Assembly (NCBI GenBank): GCA_913055655.1
Contig: CAJXKA010000001.1
Location: 930,842 to 994,841, forward strand
Length of the DNA stretch: 64,000 bases
Reading direction: 5' to 3'
From: an uncultured Oceanospirillales bacterium
Lineage (GTDB): Bacteria > Pseudomonadota > Gammaproteobacteria > Xanthomonadales > SZUA-36
Below are positions 17,444-25,594 of the stretch, piece after piece. Made by a program: the position numbers and the translations under genes. Every line of letters starts with the position of its first letter. Position 1 is the first letter of the stretch. A model generated the notes under the pieces. That model ran no database searches and had not been told where the DNA came from. It worked only from the letters and a program-made list of their open reading frames with translations.

Positions 17444-17459
17444 CACAAGATATTGTGTC
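17444..17459 (-). promoter_or_regulatory. NrdR box upstream of nrdJa
   Basis: ACACAAGATATTGTGT agrees with the NrdR consensus at 15 of 16 positions and is nearly perfectly palindromic. It sits just downstream of a predicted sigma-70 promoter and about 75 bases before the nrdJa start. NrdR is the (d)ATP-sensing repressor of ribonucleotide reductase operons; its gene is not in this window. Confidence 0.82.
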
Positions 17460-17469
17460 GCGGAGTCAC

Positions 17470-17498
17470 AAGATACGCCTGCTTCCGGGGGCTGTCAA
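17470..17498 (-). promoter_or_regulatory. Predicted sigma-70 promoter of nrdJa-nrdJb
   Basis: On the minus strand a perfect TTGACA (17498-17493) is followed after 17 bases by TATCTT (17475-17470). Transcription would start near 17463, immediately before the NrdR boxes, so a bound repressor could block initiation or escape. Confidence 0.65.
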
Positions 17499-17668
17499 AT
17501 GCCTGTCGAGCCCTGGCAAAGCTCGCGCATTTTTAATAAATACCCAATATATTCAGTTATTTAACCATGTCGCCATGATGGAATGCCCGGTCCGGCGTGG
17601 ATCAATCTGACGGAATCAGGCGGGTTTCCGGCCTGTTCGCTTTGTCGCAAAACCCGGGGCCGGGCGCG
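17499..17668. other. Non-coding stretch between the nrdJ promoter and gpsA
   Basis: No gene is seen here. The part at about 17528-17572 is strikingly AT-rich for this window (runs such as TTTTTAATAAAT and AATATATTC). It lies just upstream of the nrdJ -35 element, where an UP element or activator site could be. No convincing terminator follows gpsA: only a 4-bp CCCG/CGGG hairpin with a TTTT tail. Confidence 0.5.
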
Positions 17669-18682
17669 TCAGGCGTCGTGTTCGGGTTTCTGGTCGCGCG
17701 CCAGGAGGCGTCGAAGGCAAGCCTCGGGATCGAGGCGCTGGTGGATGATTCCGTAGACTTCGCGGGAAATCGGCATACTGACGTCATGCGCCTTTGACAG
17801 GCGCCGGACCTCGGCAGAGGTCCCCACACCTTCCACCACCTGGCCAATCTCGCGAACAGCGGTTTCAACATCGGCCCCATGGCCCAGCGCCAGGCCCAGC
17901 CGCCGGTTACGGGACTGGTCACCGGTACAGGTCAGCACCAGGTCGCCGATACCGGCCAGGCCGGTGAGGGTTTCCGGCCGGGCGCCCATCGCGGCCCCCA
18001 GGCGCATCATTTCCGCCAGGCCGCGGGTAATCAGGGCCGCGCGGGCGTTATCACCCAGGCCCATGCCGTCGATGATGCCCGTGGCCACGGCCAGCACATT
18101 CTTGACCGCACCGCCCAGCTCGGCGCCGACCATGTCGGCGGAGGTATAGGCCCGGAAGGCGCCGCCATGCAAACGGCGCGCGACGTCCGCGGCAAAAGAT
18201 TCGTCGAACCCGGCGATGGTCACGGCCGTGGGCAGGCCACGCGCGACTTCCCCGGCGAAGCTGGGCCCGGTGATGGCCGCCAGCGGCACCTGTTCGCCCA
18301 ATGCAGACTGGGCCACCTCGTGCAGCAATCGGCCCGTGCCCGGTTCGAAGCCCTTGCACGCCCAGGCCACGCCCTGCCCCGACGCCAGGTATGGCGCGAC
18401 GCGTTCGACCGTGGCGGCGAAGGCATGGCTCGGTGCGGCAATGAGCACCGGGCCGCCCGCCCTGACTGCGGACTCAAAATCGTCGGTGGGCGTGATCCCG
18501 GGCGGGAATTCAATACCGGGCAGGTAACGGGCGTTGCACCCGGACCCGGCCATGTCGGCGACATGGCCGGAATCCCGTGCCCAGAGGGCGACGGATTGCC
18601 CGTTGCGCGCCAGCTGCATGGCCAGCGCGGTGCCCCACGAACCGGCGCCGAGAACGCCGATGGCGGACTCGACGCGGTTCAT
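17669..18682 (-). CDS. gpsA: NAD(P)+-dependent glycerol-3-phosphate dehydrogenase
   Basis: Reduces dihydroxyacetone phosphate to sn-glycerol-3-phosphate for phospholipid synthesis. The N-terminal Rossmann motif GVLGAGSWGTALAMQLARNG is at about residue 9. The catalytic region shows ACKGFEPGTG, ITGPSFAGEVARGLPTA and GAVKNVLAVATGIIDGMGLGDNARAALITRGLAEM. Length is 337 residues (E. coli 339). It follows secB in the same order as in E. coli and is the last gene of the rhodanese-secB-gpsA group. Confidence 0.97.
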   Translation of the reverse strand: MNRVESAIGVLGAGSWGTALAMQLARNGQSVALWARDSGHVADMAGSGCNARYLPGIEFPPGITPTDDFESAVRAGGPVLIAAPSHAFAATVERVAPYLASGQGVAWACKGFEPGTGRLLHEVAQSALGEQVPLAAITGPSFAGEVARGLPTAVTIAGFDESFAADVARRLHGGAFRAYTSADMVGAELGGAVKNVLAVATGIIDGMGLGDNARAALITRGLAEMMRLGAAMGARPETLTGLAGIGDLVLTCTGDQSRNRRLGLALGHGADVETAVREIGQVVEGVGTSAEVRRLSKAHDVSMPISREVYGIIHQRLDPEACLRRLLARDQKPEHDA

Positions 18683-18702
18683 GTGGCGGAGCGGCTCACG
18701 CT

Positions 18703-19212
18703 TCAGGCGTTGCCGGCTTCGATGTCACCTGCAGCCTGCTGCATCTGCGCTTCCTGCATGCGCTGCTGGTAAACGTGGTCGAAGTTGATCGGCTGCAGCA
18801 CCAGCGGCGGGAAGCCGCCATCGGCCACCAGGCCGGTGATGGTGCGGGCCGCGTACGGGAACAGCTGGTGCGGGCACAGCGTGTTCAGCACGGCCTGCTG
18901 CTGCTGGTCTTCCAGTCCGCTGATGCCGAACAGGCCGGCCTGGTGCACTTCGGCCAGGTAGGCCGTGTTCTCACCGGCGGTGGCGGTCACGGTGACGCTC
19001 AGCACCACCTCGAACAGGCCCTCGCCCACGCTGTTGACGCGCTGGGCCAGGTTCAGCTTGATCTCTGCCGCGCCTTCCTGCTGGAACACCTGCGGTGCAT
19101 TGGGCACCTCGAAGGACACGTCCTTCACGTAAAGCTTCTGCAACTGGAAGCGGGCGCCGGCTGCGGGCTGTTCGGCCGCGGCCGCCGGAATTTCGTTCTG
19201 CTCTTCTGCCAT
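18703..19212 (-). CDS. secB: Protein-export chaperone SecB
   Basis: Tetrameric cytosolic chaperone that keeps preproteins unfolded and hands them to SecA. The 169 residues contain the family blocks FQLQKLYVKDVSFE, YLAEVHQAGLFGI, and LFPYAARTITGLVADGGFPPLVLQPINFD. The last is the most conserved stretch and includes a SecA-interacting surface. The C-terminal tail (MQEAQMQQAAGDIEAGNA) lacks the zinc-binding helper residues but has the common shape. gpsA begins 20 bases downstream. The glutaredoxin gene grxC that sits upstream in E. coli is absent. Confidence 0.96.
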   Translation of the reverse strand: MAEEQNEIPAAAAEQPAAGARFQLQKLYVKDVSFEVPNAPQVFQQEGAAEIKLNLAQRVNSVGEGLFEVVLSVTVTATAGENTAYLAEVHQAGLFGISGLEDQQQQAVLNTLCPHQLFPYAARTITGLVADGGFPPLVLQPINFDHVYQQRMQEAQMQQAAGDIEAGNA

Positions 19213-19309
19213 GTCGAAAATCTCTGTTGTATTAAAAGTATCAAAACGGCGCCGGCATCGATCCGGGCCAAAGGAAAATTATCCCACCGTCACGGGGTGC
19301 ATGACCAGT

Positions 19310-19735
19310 TCAGGCGCGCGTGACCGGGAACTGGTCCGCGGCCCATTGCGCCATGCCGCCTTTCAGCACGACCACGTCTTCAGCACCCCGCTTCACCAGC
19401 TTTTGTGCCGCCTGGGGCGCTGCCTGGCCGTTCTTGCAGACCACCAGCAACGGGCCGGCCATCAGTTTCGTCACCTTTTTGTCCGGGTCATCCAGGGAAG
19501 AAGCGGCAACGTTGTGCGCGCCCAGGATATGACCACGGTTGAAGTCAGCCGACGACGAGACGTCGAGCACGGCCGCATCCTGGCGATTCATGAACGCCAC
19601 GGCCTCGGCCGGGCCCAGGGACCTGAATTTCTGGCCGCGGCGCATGACCTCGGTCGCCACGAGCAGGACCAGCGCCGCGAATAACGCGCCGGACAACAAG
19701 ACATGATTGCCGATGAACTCCATTAATTGCTGCAT
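19310..19735 (-). CDS. Membrane-anchored rhodanese-like protein (YibN type)
   Basis: 141 residues. An N-terminal transmembrane helix (about residues 9-30) is followed by one rhodanese domain. The active-site loop is VVCKNGQAA, with the persulfide-accepting Cys, and AVLDVSSSADFNRGHILGAHNV is the usual domain opening. I use the ATG at 19735, since the longer frame adds an unrelated upstream stretch. YibN-like rhodaneses are linked to secB-gpsA and divergently to gpmI in gammaproteobacteria, as here. Its role in sulfur transfer or membrane protein export is not resolved from sequence. Confidence 0.9.
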   Translation of the reverse strand: MQQLMEFIGNHVLLSGALFAALVLLVATEVMRRGQKFRSLGPAEAVAFMNRQDAAVLDVSSSADFNRGHILGAHNVAASSLDDPDKKVTKLMAGPLLVVCKNGQAAPQAAQKLVKRGAEDVVVLKGGMAQWAADQFPVTRA

Positions 19736-19867
19736 GGTGGTGCCTTTGTGATAATGCCTTTTTCGCCATGCTTCGGCGGGTGAGCAACATCTGGTGGCGG
19801 CGACAGGATTTTGCAAGTGCGCGGTCACGTTCCCTTTGAAATTGACGATTCGGAAACAACCTGACCC

Positions 19868-21412
19868 ATGTCAAAAACTCCCTTGGTACTCATGATTCTT
19901 GACGGCTGGGGCTACCGCGAGCCCGGCCCGGACAACGCCATCAGTGAAGCGAACACCCCGAACTGGGACCGGCTCTGGGCCGACGCCGCCCATACGCTCA
20001 TTGATACCTCCGGCGAGTCCGTTGGGCTGCCTGCCGGTCAGATGGGCAACTCCGAGGTCGGGCACATGAACATCGGCGCCGGCCGCGTGGTGTACCAGGA
20101 CTTCACCCGTATCAGCCAGGCGGTGCGCTCCGGCGAGATTGCCGACAACCCCGTGCTGCTCGACGCCGTAAGCGCGGCAAAAGCCGCCGGCGGCACGGTC
20201 CACGTGATGGGCCTGCTGTCCCCGGGCGGGGTCCACAGCCATGAAGATCACTTCCGCGCGGTGGTGGAGATGGTGGCCACCAACGGCGCCCCCGCGGTCC
20301 GCGTGCACGCGTTCATGGACGGTCGCGACACGCCGCCGCGCAGCGCACAGCCGTCACTGGCCGCCATGCAGACCACCCTGGACGCAATCGACGGGGCCGA
20401 GTACGCCACGGTTGCCGGGCGCTATTACGCCATGGATCGCGACCAGCGCTGGGACCGGGTCGAAAAAGCCTGGAACGCCATCGTTGAAGGCAAGGCCACC
20501 TACAGCGCCGCGAGTGGCGAGGCCGCGCTGCAGGCGGCCTATGGACGTGACGAAAATGACGAGTTCGTCGCGCCGACCGTGATCGGCGACTACGCGGGCG
20601 TGAAAAATGGCGATGCCGTGATCTTCGTGAACTTCCGTGCCGACCGGGCCCGCCAGCTCAGCCGCGCATTCCGTGAGCCGGGCTTTGACGGTTTCGAGCG
20701 ACGGGTGCCAGACCTGTCCGCCTACGTGTGCATGACCGAGTACATCGCCGGCCTGCCCGCAGCCGTGGCATTCCCGCCGGAATCGTTGAGCGACCTGCTG
20801 GGTGAAATCATTGCGCGCGAAGGGCTGCGCCAGCTGCGCGCCGCTGAAACGGAAAAATACGCTCACGTCACATTCTTCCTCAATGGCGGCCGTGAGGAAC
20901 CCTTCGATGGCGAAGAACGCATCCTGATTCCATCGCCGAAGGTCGCCACCTACGACCTGCAACCGGAAATGAGCGCGCCGGAACTGGCCGATGCCCTGGA
21001 CACCAGCATTCGCTCCGGCGACTTTGACGTCATTATCTGCAATGTCGCGAATCCGGACATGGTCGGCCACAGCGGCAAGATGGACGCGGCCATGGCGGCC
21101 GTGGAAGCCGTCGACGCGGTTATCGGCCGGGTCTGCGCCGCGCTTGACGAGAGCGGCGGCGAACTGCTGCTGACCGCCGATCACGGCAACGTTGAGCAGA
21201 TGTCAGACCCGCACTCCGGCCAGTCACACACGGCCCACACGACCAACCCGGTGCCGCTGGTCTACCGCGGCAGGGCGGCAAGCCTGGAGGACAATGGCAG
21301 CCTGAGAGACATCGCGCCCACCATGCTGTACCTGCTGGGCATCGACCAGCCGGCCGCGATGACCGGCCGCAACCTGGTACGCCTGGACGGCACACAACGC
21401 GACGCGGCCTGA
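19868..21412 (+). CDS. gpmI: 2,3-bisphosphoglycerate-independent phosphoglycerate mutase
   Basis: Manganese enzyme of glycolysis and gluconeogenesis that interconverts 3- and 2-phosphoglycerate through a phosphoserine. The 514 residues equal the E. coli length. LMILDGWGYRE at the N-terminus starts the first metal site. The catalytic Ser is in GNSEVGHMNIGAGRVVYQD (about residue 61). MDGRDTPP, NFRADRARQ, NVANPDMVGHSG and TADHGNVEQM supply the remaining substrate and metal ligands. It is divergent from the rhodanese gene; the 132 bases between them must hold both promoters, but I see no clear consensus there. Confidence 0.97.
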   Translation: MSKTPLVLMILDGWGYREPGPDNAISEANTPNWDRLWADAAHTLIDTSGESVGLPAGQMGNSEVGHMNIGAGRVVYQDFTRISQAVRSGEIADNPVLLDAVSAAKAAGGTVHVMGLLSPGGVHSHEDHFRAVVEMVATNGAPAVRVHAFMDGRDTPPRSAQPSLAAMQTTLDAIDGAEYATVAGRYYAMDRDQRWDRVEKAWNAIVEGKATYSAASGEAALQAAYGRDENDEFVAPTVIGDYAGVKNGDAVIFVNFRADRARQLSRAFREPGFDGFERRVPDLSAYVCMTEYIAGLPAAVAFPPESLSDLLGEIIAREGLRQLRAAETEKYAHVTFFLNGGREEPFDGEERILIPSPKVATYDLQPEMSAPELADALDTSIRSGDFDVIICNVANPDMVGHSGKMDAAMAAVEAVDAVIGRVCAALDESGGELLLTADHGNVEQMSDPHSGQSHTAHTTNPVPLVYRGRAASLEDNGSLRDIAPTMLYLLGIDQPAAMTGRNLVRLDGTQRDAA

Positions 21413-21420
21413 GGGCCTGT

Positions 21421-22584
21421 ATGCGGATGCGCGCCTGGCGCCCGGCCCTCCGCCTGCTGGCGCTGGCCGTGCTGCTGTCCGGCGCCGCCACCCCGGCATA
21501 TGCGGACAGCGAGCGTGACGATGCCACCGCGCAGCTCGAAGCAGTCAACCGCGACATTGAGCGCCTGCAGGCCGAGCTGGAAGGCGCCCGCGAGCGCCAG
21601 GGTACGGCACAGGCGGCGCTGCGTGACGTGGAGCTCGAGTTGCAGGCGGCTGCCCGGCGCGCCCGGGCGCTCGACCAGGCACGCGCCGGCCATGAACAGG
21701 AAGTGGCGAGGCTGGAACAGTCACGACTGGCCTACCTTGACCAACTGGCTGAGCGCGGCGACGAACTGCAAGCCCAGGTCGTCGCCGCCTGGCGCGCCGG
21801 CCGGGAATCCCGGCTGAAGATGCTGCTGAACCAGGACGACCCGGCGCGCCTGGCGCGATTGCTGTCCTATTACGAGTACCTGAGCGATGCCCAGGGTGAA
21901 CGCATCCGCGAGTTGCACGACGCGCTGGCGACGCTGGACGTCATGAGCGCGGCCGTTGATGCCGAACTGGCGGCGCTGGCTGACGCAGAGGCCGAGCTGG
22001 CAAAAGCGGAAACCGCGCTGGAATCCCGGCGTCTCGACCAGCTTGCCGCCATCGCCGTGATCGAAACCGAACTGGACCAGGGACAGGACCGGCTGGCCGA
22101 ACTGCAACGCGACCGGCAGGACCTGGAAACCCTGCTGGAACGCCTGGATGACAGCCTGGCCGACATCCCGGTCGACCTCGGCGGCGGCCTCCACCCGCGT
22201 GAGCTGAAAGGCCGCCTGCCGATGCCGGTCAACGGCCGGGTCGCCGCGGCCTACGGGCAGCCGCGTGCAGCCGGACTGCGCTGGCAGGGTTGGCTGATCG
22301 GTGCCGACACTGGCACCGAGGTGCACGCCGTCGCGTACGGACGCGTCGCCTACGCGGACTGGCTTCGGGGCTATGGCCTGTTGCTGATCATCGACCATGG
22401 CGAGGGGTTCATGAGCCTGTACGGCCACAACGAGGCCCTGCTGGCGGAAGTCGGGGACTGGGTGAATGCGGGCCGCCCGGTTGCGATATCCGGACGGAAC
22501 GCCGGGCTTGCCGAAGGGGTCTACTTTGAATTGCGCAACGACGGCAAAGCCGTCGACCCCGCGGCCTGGGTGCAGCGGAACTGA
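21421..22584 (+). CDS. envC: EnvC-like murein hydrolase activator (coiled coil plus M23/LytM domain)
   Basis: Periplasmic protein expected to activate septal amidases during cell division under FtsEX control; ftsEX is also in this window at 45082-46730. A signal peptide (about residues 1-28, ending TPAYA) is followed by long Glu/Arg/Leu-rich coiled coils (about 35-250), then a LytM domain (about 270-385). The LytM domain has VHAVAYGRVAYADWLRGYG, IDHGEGFMSLYGHN and PVAISGRNAG. The domain keeps the fold motifs but not a full set of zinc ligands, consistent with an activator instead of an enzyme. It follows gpmI by 8 bases, as in E. coli. Confidence 0.92.
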   Translation: MRMRAWRPALRLLALAVLLSGAATPAYADSERDDATAQLEAVNRDIERLQAELEGARERQGTAQAALRDVELELQAAARRARALDQARAGHEQEVARLEQSRLAYLDQLAERGDELQAQVVAAWRAGRESRLKMLLNQDDPARLARLLSYYEYLSDAQGERIRELHDALATLDVMSAAVDAELAALADAEAELAKAETALESRRLDQLAAIAVIETELDQGQDRLAELQRDRQDLETLLERLDDSLADIPVDLGGGLHPRELKGRLPMPVNGRVAAAYGQPRAAGLRWQGWLIGADTGTEVHAVAYGRVAYADWLRGYGLLLIIDHGEGFMSLYGHNEALLAEVGDWVNAGRPVAISGRNAGLAEGVYFELRNDGKAVDPAAWVQRN

Positions 22585-22599
22585 TGCAAAGGAATCTCG

Positions 22600-23778
22600 A
22601 TGCCTGGAAACCCCACACACTCCCGGTCACACACACGGTCACTCACCGGGTTACTTGCGCCGGCCCTGGTGCTCATCACCACGTCGGCAACGTACGCGGA
22701 AGAAGCGCGCCTGGACGACGTGCGCGCTTTCGCCGACATGATCCAGCTGATTCGTGATCATTACGTCGAGGAGATACCGGAAACCGAGTTGATGCGCCTG
22801 GCCATGCAGGGCCTGGCCGGCGGCCTGGATGACCACTCCGGCTGGCTGCCACCCCGGCGTTTTCGCGAGCACGATGATGGCTCACGCGGCCGCCAGGGCG
22901 GCATCGGGGCAGCGTTCGATATTCGCGACCAACGCCTTTATGTCTCGGAACTGTCCCCGGATGGACCGGCAGAAAAAGCCGGCATTCTTCCGGGTGACCA
23001 GCTGCTTGCCGTGGACGACGAGCCGGTACGCGGACGCGCTCTGCACCGGTCGATCGAGGCCATCGGGGGCGAAGTGGGCACGACCGTCGAGTTGCGCCTG
23101 CGCGGCGCCGGTGACGCACCTCGCGAGGTGCAGTTGGAACGTGCCTACATCCCGGTGGACAGCGTCGACGGCCACTGGCTGGCGCCCGGGACGGCCTACC
23201 TCGCGATCAGCCATTTCAATGACCATAGCGCCACCGATTTTGAACGCGAACTGGAACGACTGGCGGCGATGCCGGAATCGGCTCCCGTGGCCCAGGTCGT
23301 CATCGACCTGCGTGACAACCGCGGCGGCGTATTGCCACCGGCCCTGGCCATTGCCGACGGCTTCCTGGATGAAGGCCTGGTGGTCGAAACCCGCGGTCGC
23401 ACGCCGTCGACCCGCATGGAATACATCGCGCAACCCGGCCAGTGGCACCCCGATGCGGCAGTCGCCGTGCTGGTCGGCCCACTGACGGCATCGTCTTCGG
23501 AGATCCTGGCCGGTGCGCTGCAGGATCACGGCCGTGCACGGGTTTTTGGCATGAACAGTTTCGGCAAGGGCACGGTGCAGTCGGTGGTGCCGCTACGGAA
23601 TGGCTCCGCGCTGAAATTCACAACGGCGAAGTACTACACGCCTTCGGGCCGGGAAATCGAGGGTTCGGGCATCAAACCCGATATCGTCGTGGAAGGCGGT
23701 GTGCACCCCGTCGGCAAACTGGATGACCCGGTCGTGGCCGTTGCGTACGCGGCGCTTACCGGGGCCGAAAGCGACTGA
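22600..23778 (+). CDS. S41-family C-terminal processing peptidase
   Basis: Periplasmic serine protease with a Ser-Lys dyad. Order: signal peptide (about 1-33), helical N-terminal part with GLDDHSGWLPPRRF, PDZ domain (about 100-180: GGIGAAFDIRDQRLYVSEL, GDQLLAVDDEPV), and catalytic core. The core has VIDLRDNRGGVLPPAL, the nucleophile region LTASSSEILAGALQDHG and the base in GMNSFGKGTVQSVVPL, then YYTPSGREIEGSGIKPDI. It starts 15 bases after envC; the gpmI-envC-S41 order is common in gammaproteobacteria. The substrate is unknown. The three-base gap to the convergent DUF1820 gene leaves no room for a terminator. Confidence 0.94.
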   Translation: MPGNPTHSRSHTRSLTGLLAPALVLITTSATYAEEARLDDVRAFADMIQLIRDHYVEEIPETELMRLAMQGLAGGLDDHSGWLPPRRFREHDDGSRGRQGGIGAAFDIRDQRLYVSELSPDGPAEKAGILPGDQLLAVDDEPVRGRALHRSIEAIGGEVGTTVELRLRGAGDAPREVQLERAYIPVDSVDGHWLAPGTAYLAISHFNDHSATDFERELERLAAMPESAPVAQVVIDLRDNRGGVLPPALAIADGFLDEGLVVETRGRTPSTRMEYIAQPGQWHPDAAVAVLVGPLTASSSEILAGALQDHGRARVFGMNSFGKGTVQSVVPLRNGSALKFTTAKYYTPSGREIEGSGIKPDIVVEGGVHPVGKLDDPVVAVAYAALTGAESD

Positions 23779-23781
23779 GCC

Positions 23782-24111
23782 TCAGCTGCCCTGCCGCCCG
23801 GGGCCGGACAGTGGGAACGGGGTGACCTTCTCGCCGGACTCGCGGTCGCGGATGACCGATTTGCCCTTCTTTTTGACCTGCTCGACGCGCAGCACGCCCT
23901 GCATCGGCACATGCAGCACCTCGACATCGGCAAACTCGTCGCGGAGTTTTTCCTCGGTCGGGTCGACCACCACTGCGCCTGCATCGTCAAAGACCAGCCC
24001 CGAGATTTCGACGAAACCCCAGAGTTCGCTCGAGACGACGCGGGCGCAGTGGATTTCATAGACCTTTCCGTGGCTGACGAAGGCCACTCGGTACAGTTGC
24101 GGGCTTGCCAT
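23782..24111 (-). CDS. DUF1820 family protein
   Basis: 109 residues. The N-terminal ASPQLYRVAFVSHGKVYEIHCARVVSSELWGFVEI matches the DUF1820 family of short gammaproteobacterial proteins, and the middle has DPTEEKLRDEFADVEVLHVP. There is no signal peptide or membrane segment, and the C-terminus is basic then Pro/Gly-rich. No molecular function is known for the family. It lies 19 bases downstream of the rhomboid gene and is probably the last gene of the putA-gspA-gspB-rhomboid run. Confidence 0.9.
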   Translation of the reverse strand: MASPQLYRVAFVSHGKVYEIHCARVVSSELWGFVEISGLVFDDAGAVVVDPTEEKLRDEFADVEVLHVPMQGVLRVEQVKKKGKSVIRDRESGEKVTPFPLSGPGRQGS

Positions 24112-24130
24112 GATTCAGTCCTGCGCGGGT

Positions 24131-24838
24131 TCAGTGACGGTTTGACCGGACATTGCCACCGGCCCGGGCCAGTAGCGCCATCATCAGGCCCAGCGCGAAT
24201 CCGGTCAGGTGTATCCACCAGGCCACCAGTCCGGAAATGGGGCCGATCACCGAATAAAGCAACTGCAGCGCAAACCATGAACCGATGACCAGCAGCGCGG
24301 GCACACGCACGGACTGCACCACCAGGCCCAGGGGCAGGTAGAGGCCAATCTGGCGGCCGGGGTACAGTCCCAGGTAGGCGCCCAGCACGGCCGATACCGC
24401 ACCGCTCGCGCCAATAACGGTGGTGTCCATCTGCGGCAGCCGCTGCACCAGGATGAGGTTGGCCCCGGCGCCACCGACCAGGAAGACCACGAGCAGGAAG
24501 AACGAACTGCGCAACCGCTCAATGGGGATGCCGAACACCCAGAGATAGGCGAGGTTACCCAGCAGGTGTAGCAGCTCCGCGTGCACGAACAGGGCCGTGA
24601 ACAGGGTACGCAGCGTATGGCTCCGCCAGGGGCCGCCCGCCTCCGCCATGGCCGCCGCCAGTGCCGCCGGATTGACGCCGGCCGTTTCGATAATGATCCG
24701 GTGCTGCAGTGGGGGCAACGCGGCAAGAATCGCAAAAACCACCAGGCATACGACTGACAACGTCAGCGTCAGGGCCGGGAAATGCCCCGGGCGCGCGAAA
24801 ATGCGCTTTTCGGTGCGCCCTGGCCCCCACTTCCCCAT
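24131..24838 (-). CDS. Rhomboid-family intramembrane serine protease
   Basis: 235 residues with about six transmembrane segments. The nucleophile is in VIGASGAVSAVLGAYLG (GASG), the catalytic His in WWIHLTGFALG, and the structural FVHAELLHLLGNLAYLWVFG loop is intact. The N-terminal 20 residues are basic and cytoplasmic. Fold and active residues indicate an active protease. It begins 5 bases after gspB, so it may be translated with the GspAB pair. Substrates are unknown. Confidence 0.92.
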   Translation of the reverse strand: MGKWGPGRTEKRIFARPGHFPALTLTLSVVCLVVFAILAALPPLQHRIIIETAGVNPAALAAAMAEAGGPWRSHTLRTLFTALFVHAELLHLLGNLAYLWVFGIPIERLRSSFFLLVVFLVGGAGANLILVQRLPQMDTTVIGASGAVSAVLGAYLGLYPGRQIGLYLPLGLVVQSVRVPALLVIGSWFALQLLYSVIGPISGLVAWWIHLTGFALGLMMALLARAGGNVRSNRH

Positions 24839-24843
24839 CCGGG

Positions 24844-25590
24844 TCAGGGTTTGACCAGGAAGCGGTATGGCCCACGCCGGAACACCACGCCATCACGTCG
24901 AATCTCGGCGACGCGCCCACCGCCCTGCACCTCGTCACCCTGGTGCATGCGCTGGCCGTCGACCAGTGCGAAGCGGTCACCCTCGACATCCGAGTACACG
25001 AGCACGGTGACCCGCAGGGGTGGCAGGCCGTCGCGGACGTTGGCGGGCAGCTCCCAGTAGCCGATGACCGAGTCCTGCCGCGAACCCGCGGACGCGGGCG
25101 ATGGCTCCGTGGCTGTCGCCGGCGCCTGGTTGGCCGGTGCCGGCTCCGTCAGTGACTGCGTCTGCGGCGACTCCGGTTCCGGGGCCTGGCGCTGTTCCGG
25201 GGGCGCCTCGCCGGGCCCCTCGGTCGCAGGCGCCCGGGCAGGCCCCGGCAGTGCCTGCTCGACGGGCGTACGCGGCGCTGAATCAGCGACGGGCGTCTCC
25301 AGTTCCGCCTGCCCTTCCGGTTCCTGTCCAGGTTGCGGGTCAGCAGGCACGGGCGTCACCGACCCGGCCGATGGCGCCGGCAAGGTCCCCTCCACCGCAT
25401 AATCAAGTGGTCGATACTGCTGCCAGGTCAGCCAGCCGATGCACATCAACACCGGCACCGCGACCAGCAGATAGCGTGTGAACCCTGCGCCCTGTTCCGC
25501 CATGGGCGCCGGCTCAGCCGCCAGGCCGGGCACCGTTCCGGCGCGCTGGCGGCGCTCCGACTTTTTCAGTGCGTCAAGCAATATGGACAT
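24844..25590 (-). CDS. gspB: General secretion pathway protein B-like (GspB)
   Basis: Bitopic inner-membrane partner of GspA/ExeA, which helps place the type II secretin across the peptidoglycan. The first residues SILLDALKKSERRQR are the typical GspB cytoplasmic motif. One transmembrane helix (about 38-57) is followed by a long Pro/Glu/Ala-rich periplasmic linker (about 65-165). The C-terminal GspB domain contains IGYWELPANVRDGLPPLRV, then VYSDVEGDRFALVDGQRMHQGDEV. The gene lies 4 bases downstream of gspA. No other type II secretion genes are in this window. Confidence 0.92.
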   Translation of the reverse strand: MSILLDALKKSERRQRAGTVPGLAAEPAPMAEQGAGFTRYLLVAVPVLMCIGWLTWQQYRPLDYAVEGTLPAPSAGSVTPVPADPQPGQEPEGQAELETPVADSAPRTPVEQALPGPARAPATEGPGEAPPEQRQAPEPESPQTQSLTEPAPANQAPATATEPSPASAGSRQDSVIGYWELPANVRDGLPPLRVTVLVYSDVEGDRFALVDGQRMHQGDEVQGGGRVAEIRRDGVVFRRGPYRFLVKP

Positions 25591-25594
25591 GCCT

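Noticed and set aside
17640..17668. Terminator after gpsA
   Set aside because: Only a 4-bp CCCG/CGGG stem with TTTT; not stable enough to claim.
17369..17668. Cobalamin riboswitch upstream of the B12-dependent reductase
   Set aside because: No B12-box-like sequence or long structured leader; the region is better explained by a promoter and NrdR boxes.
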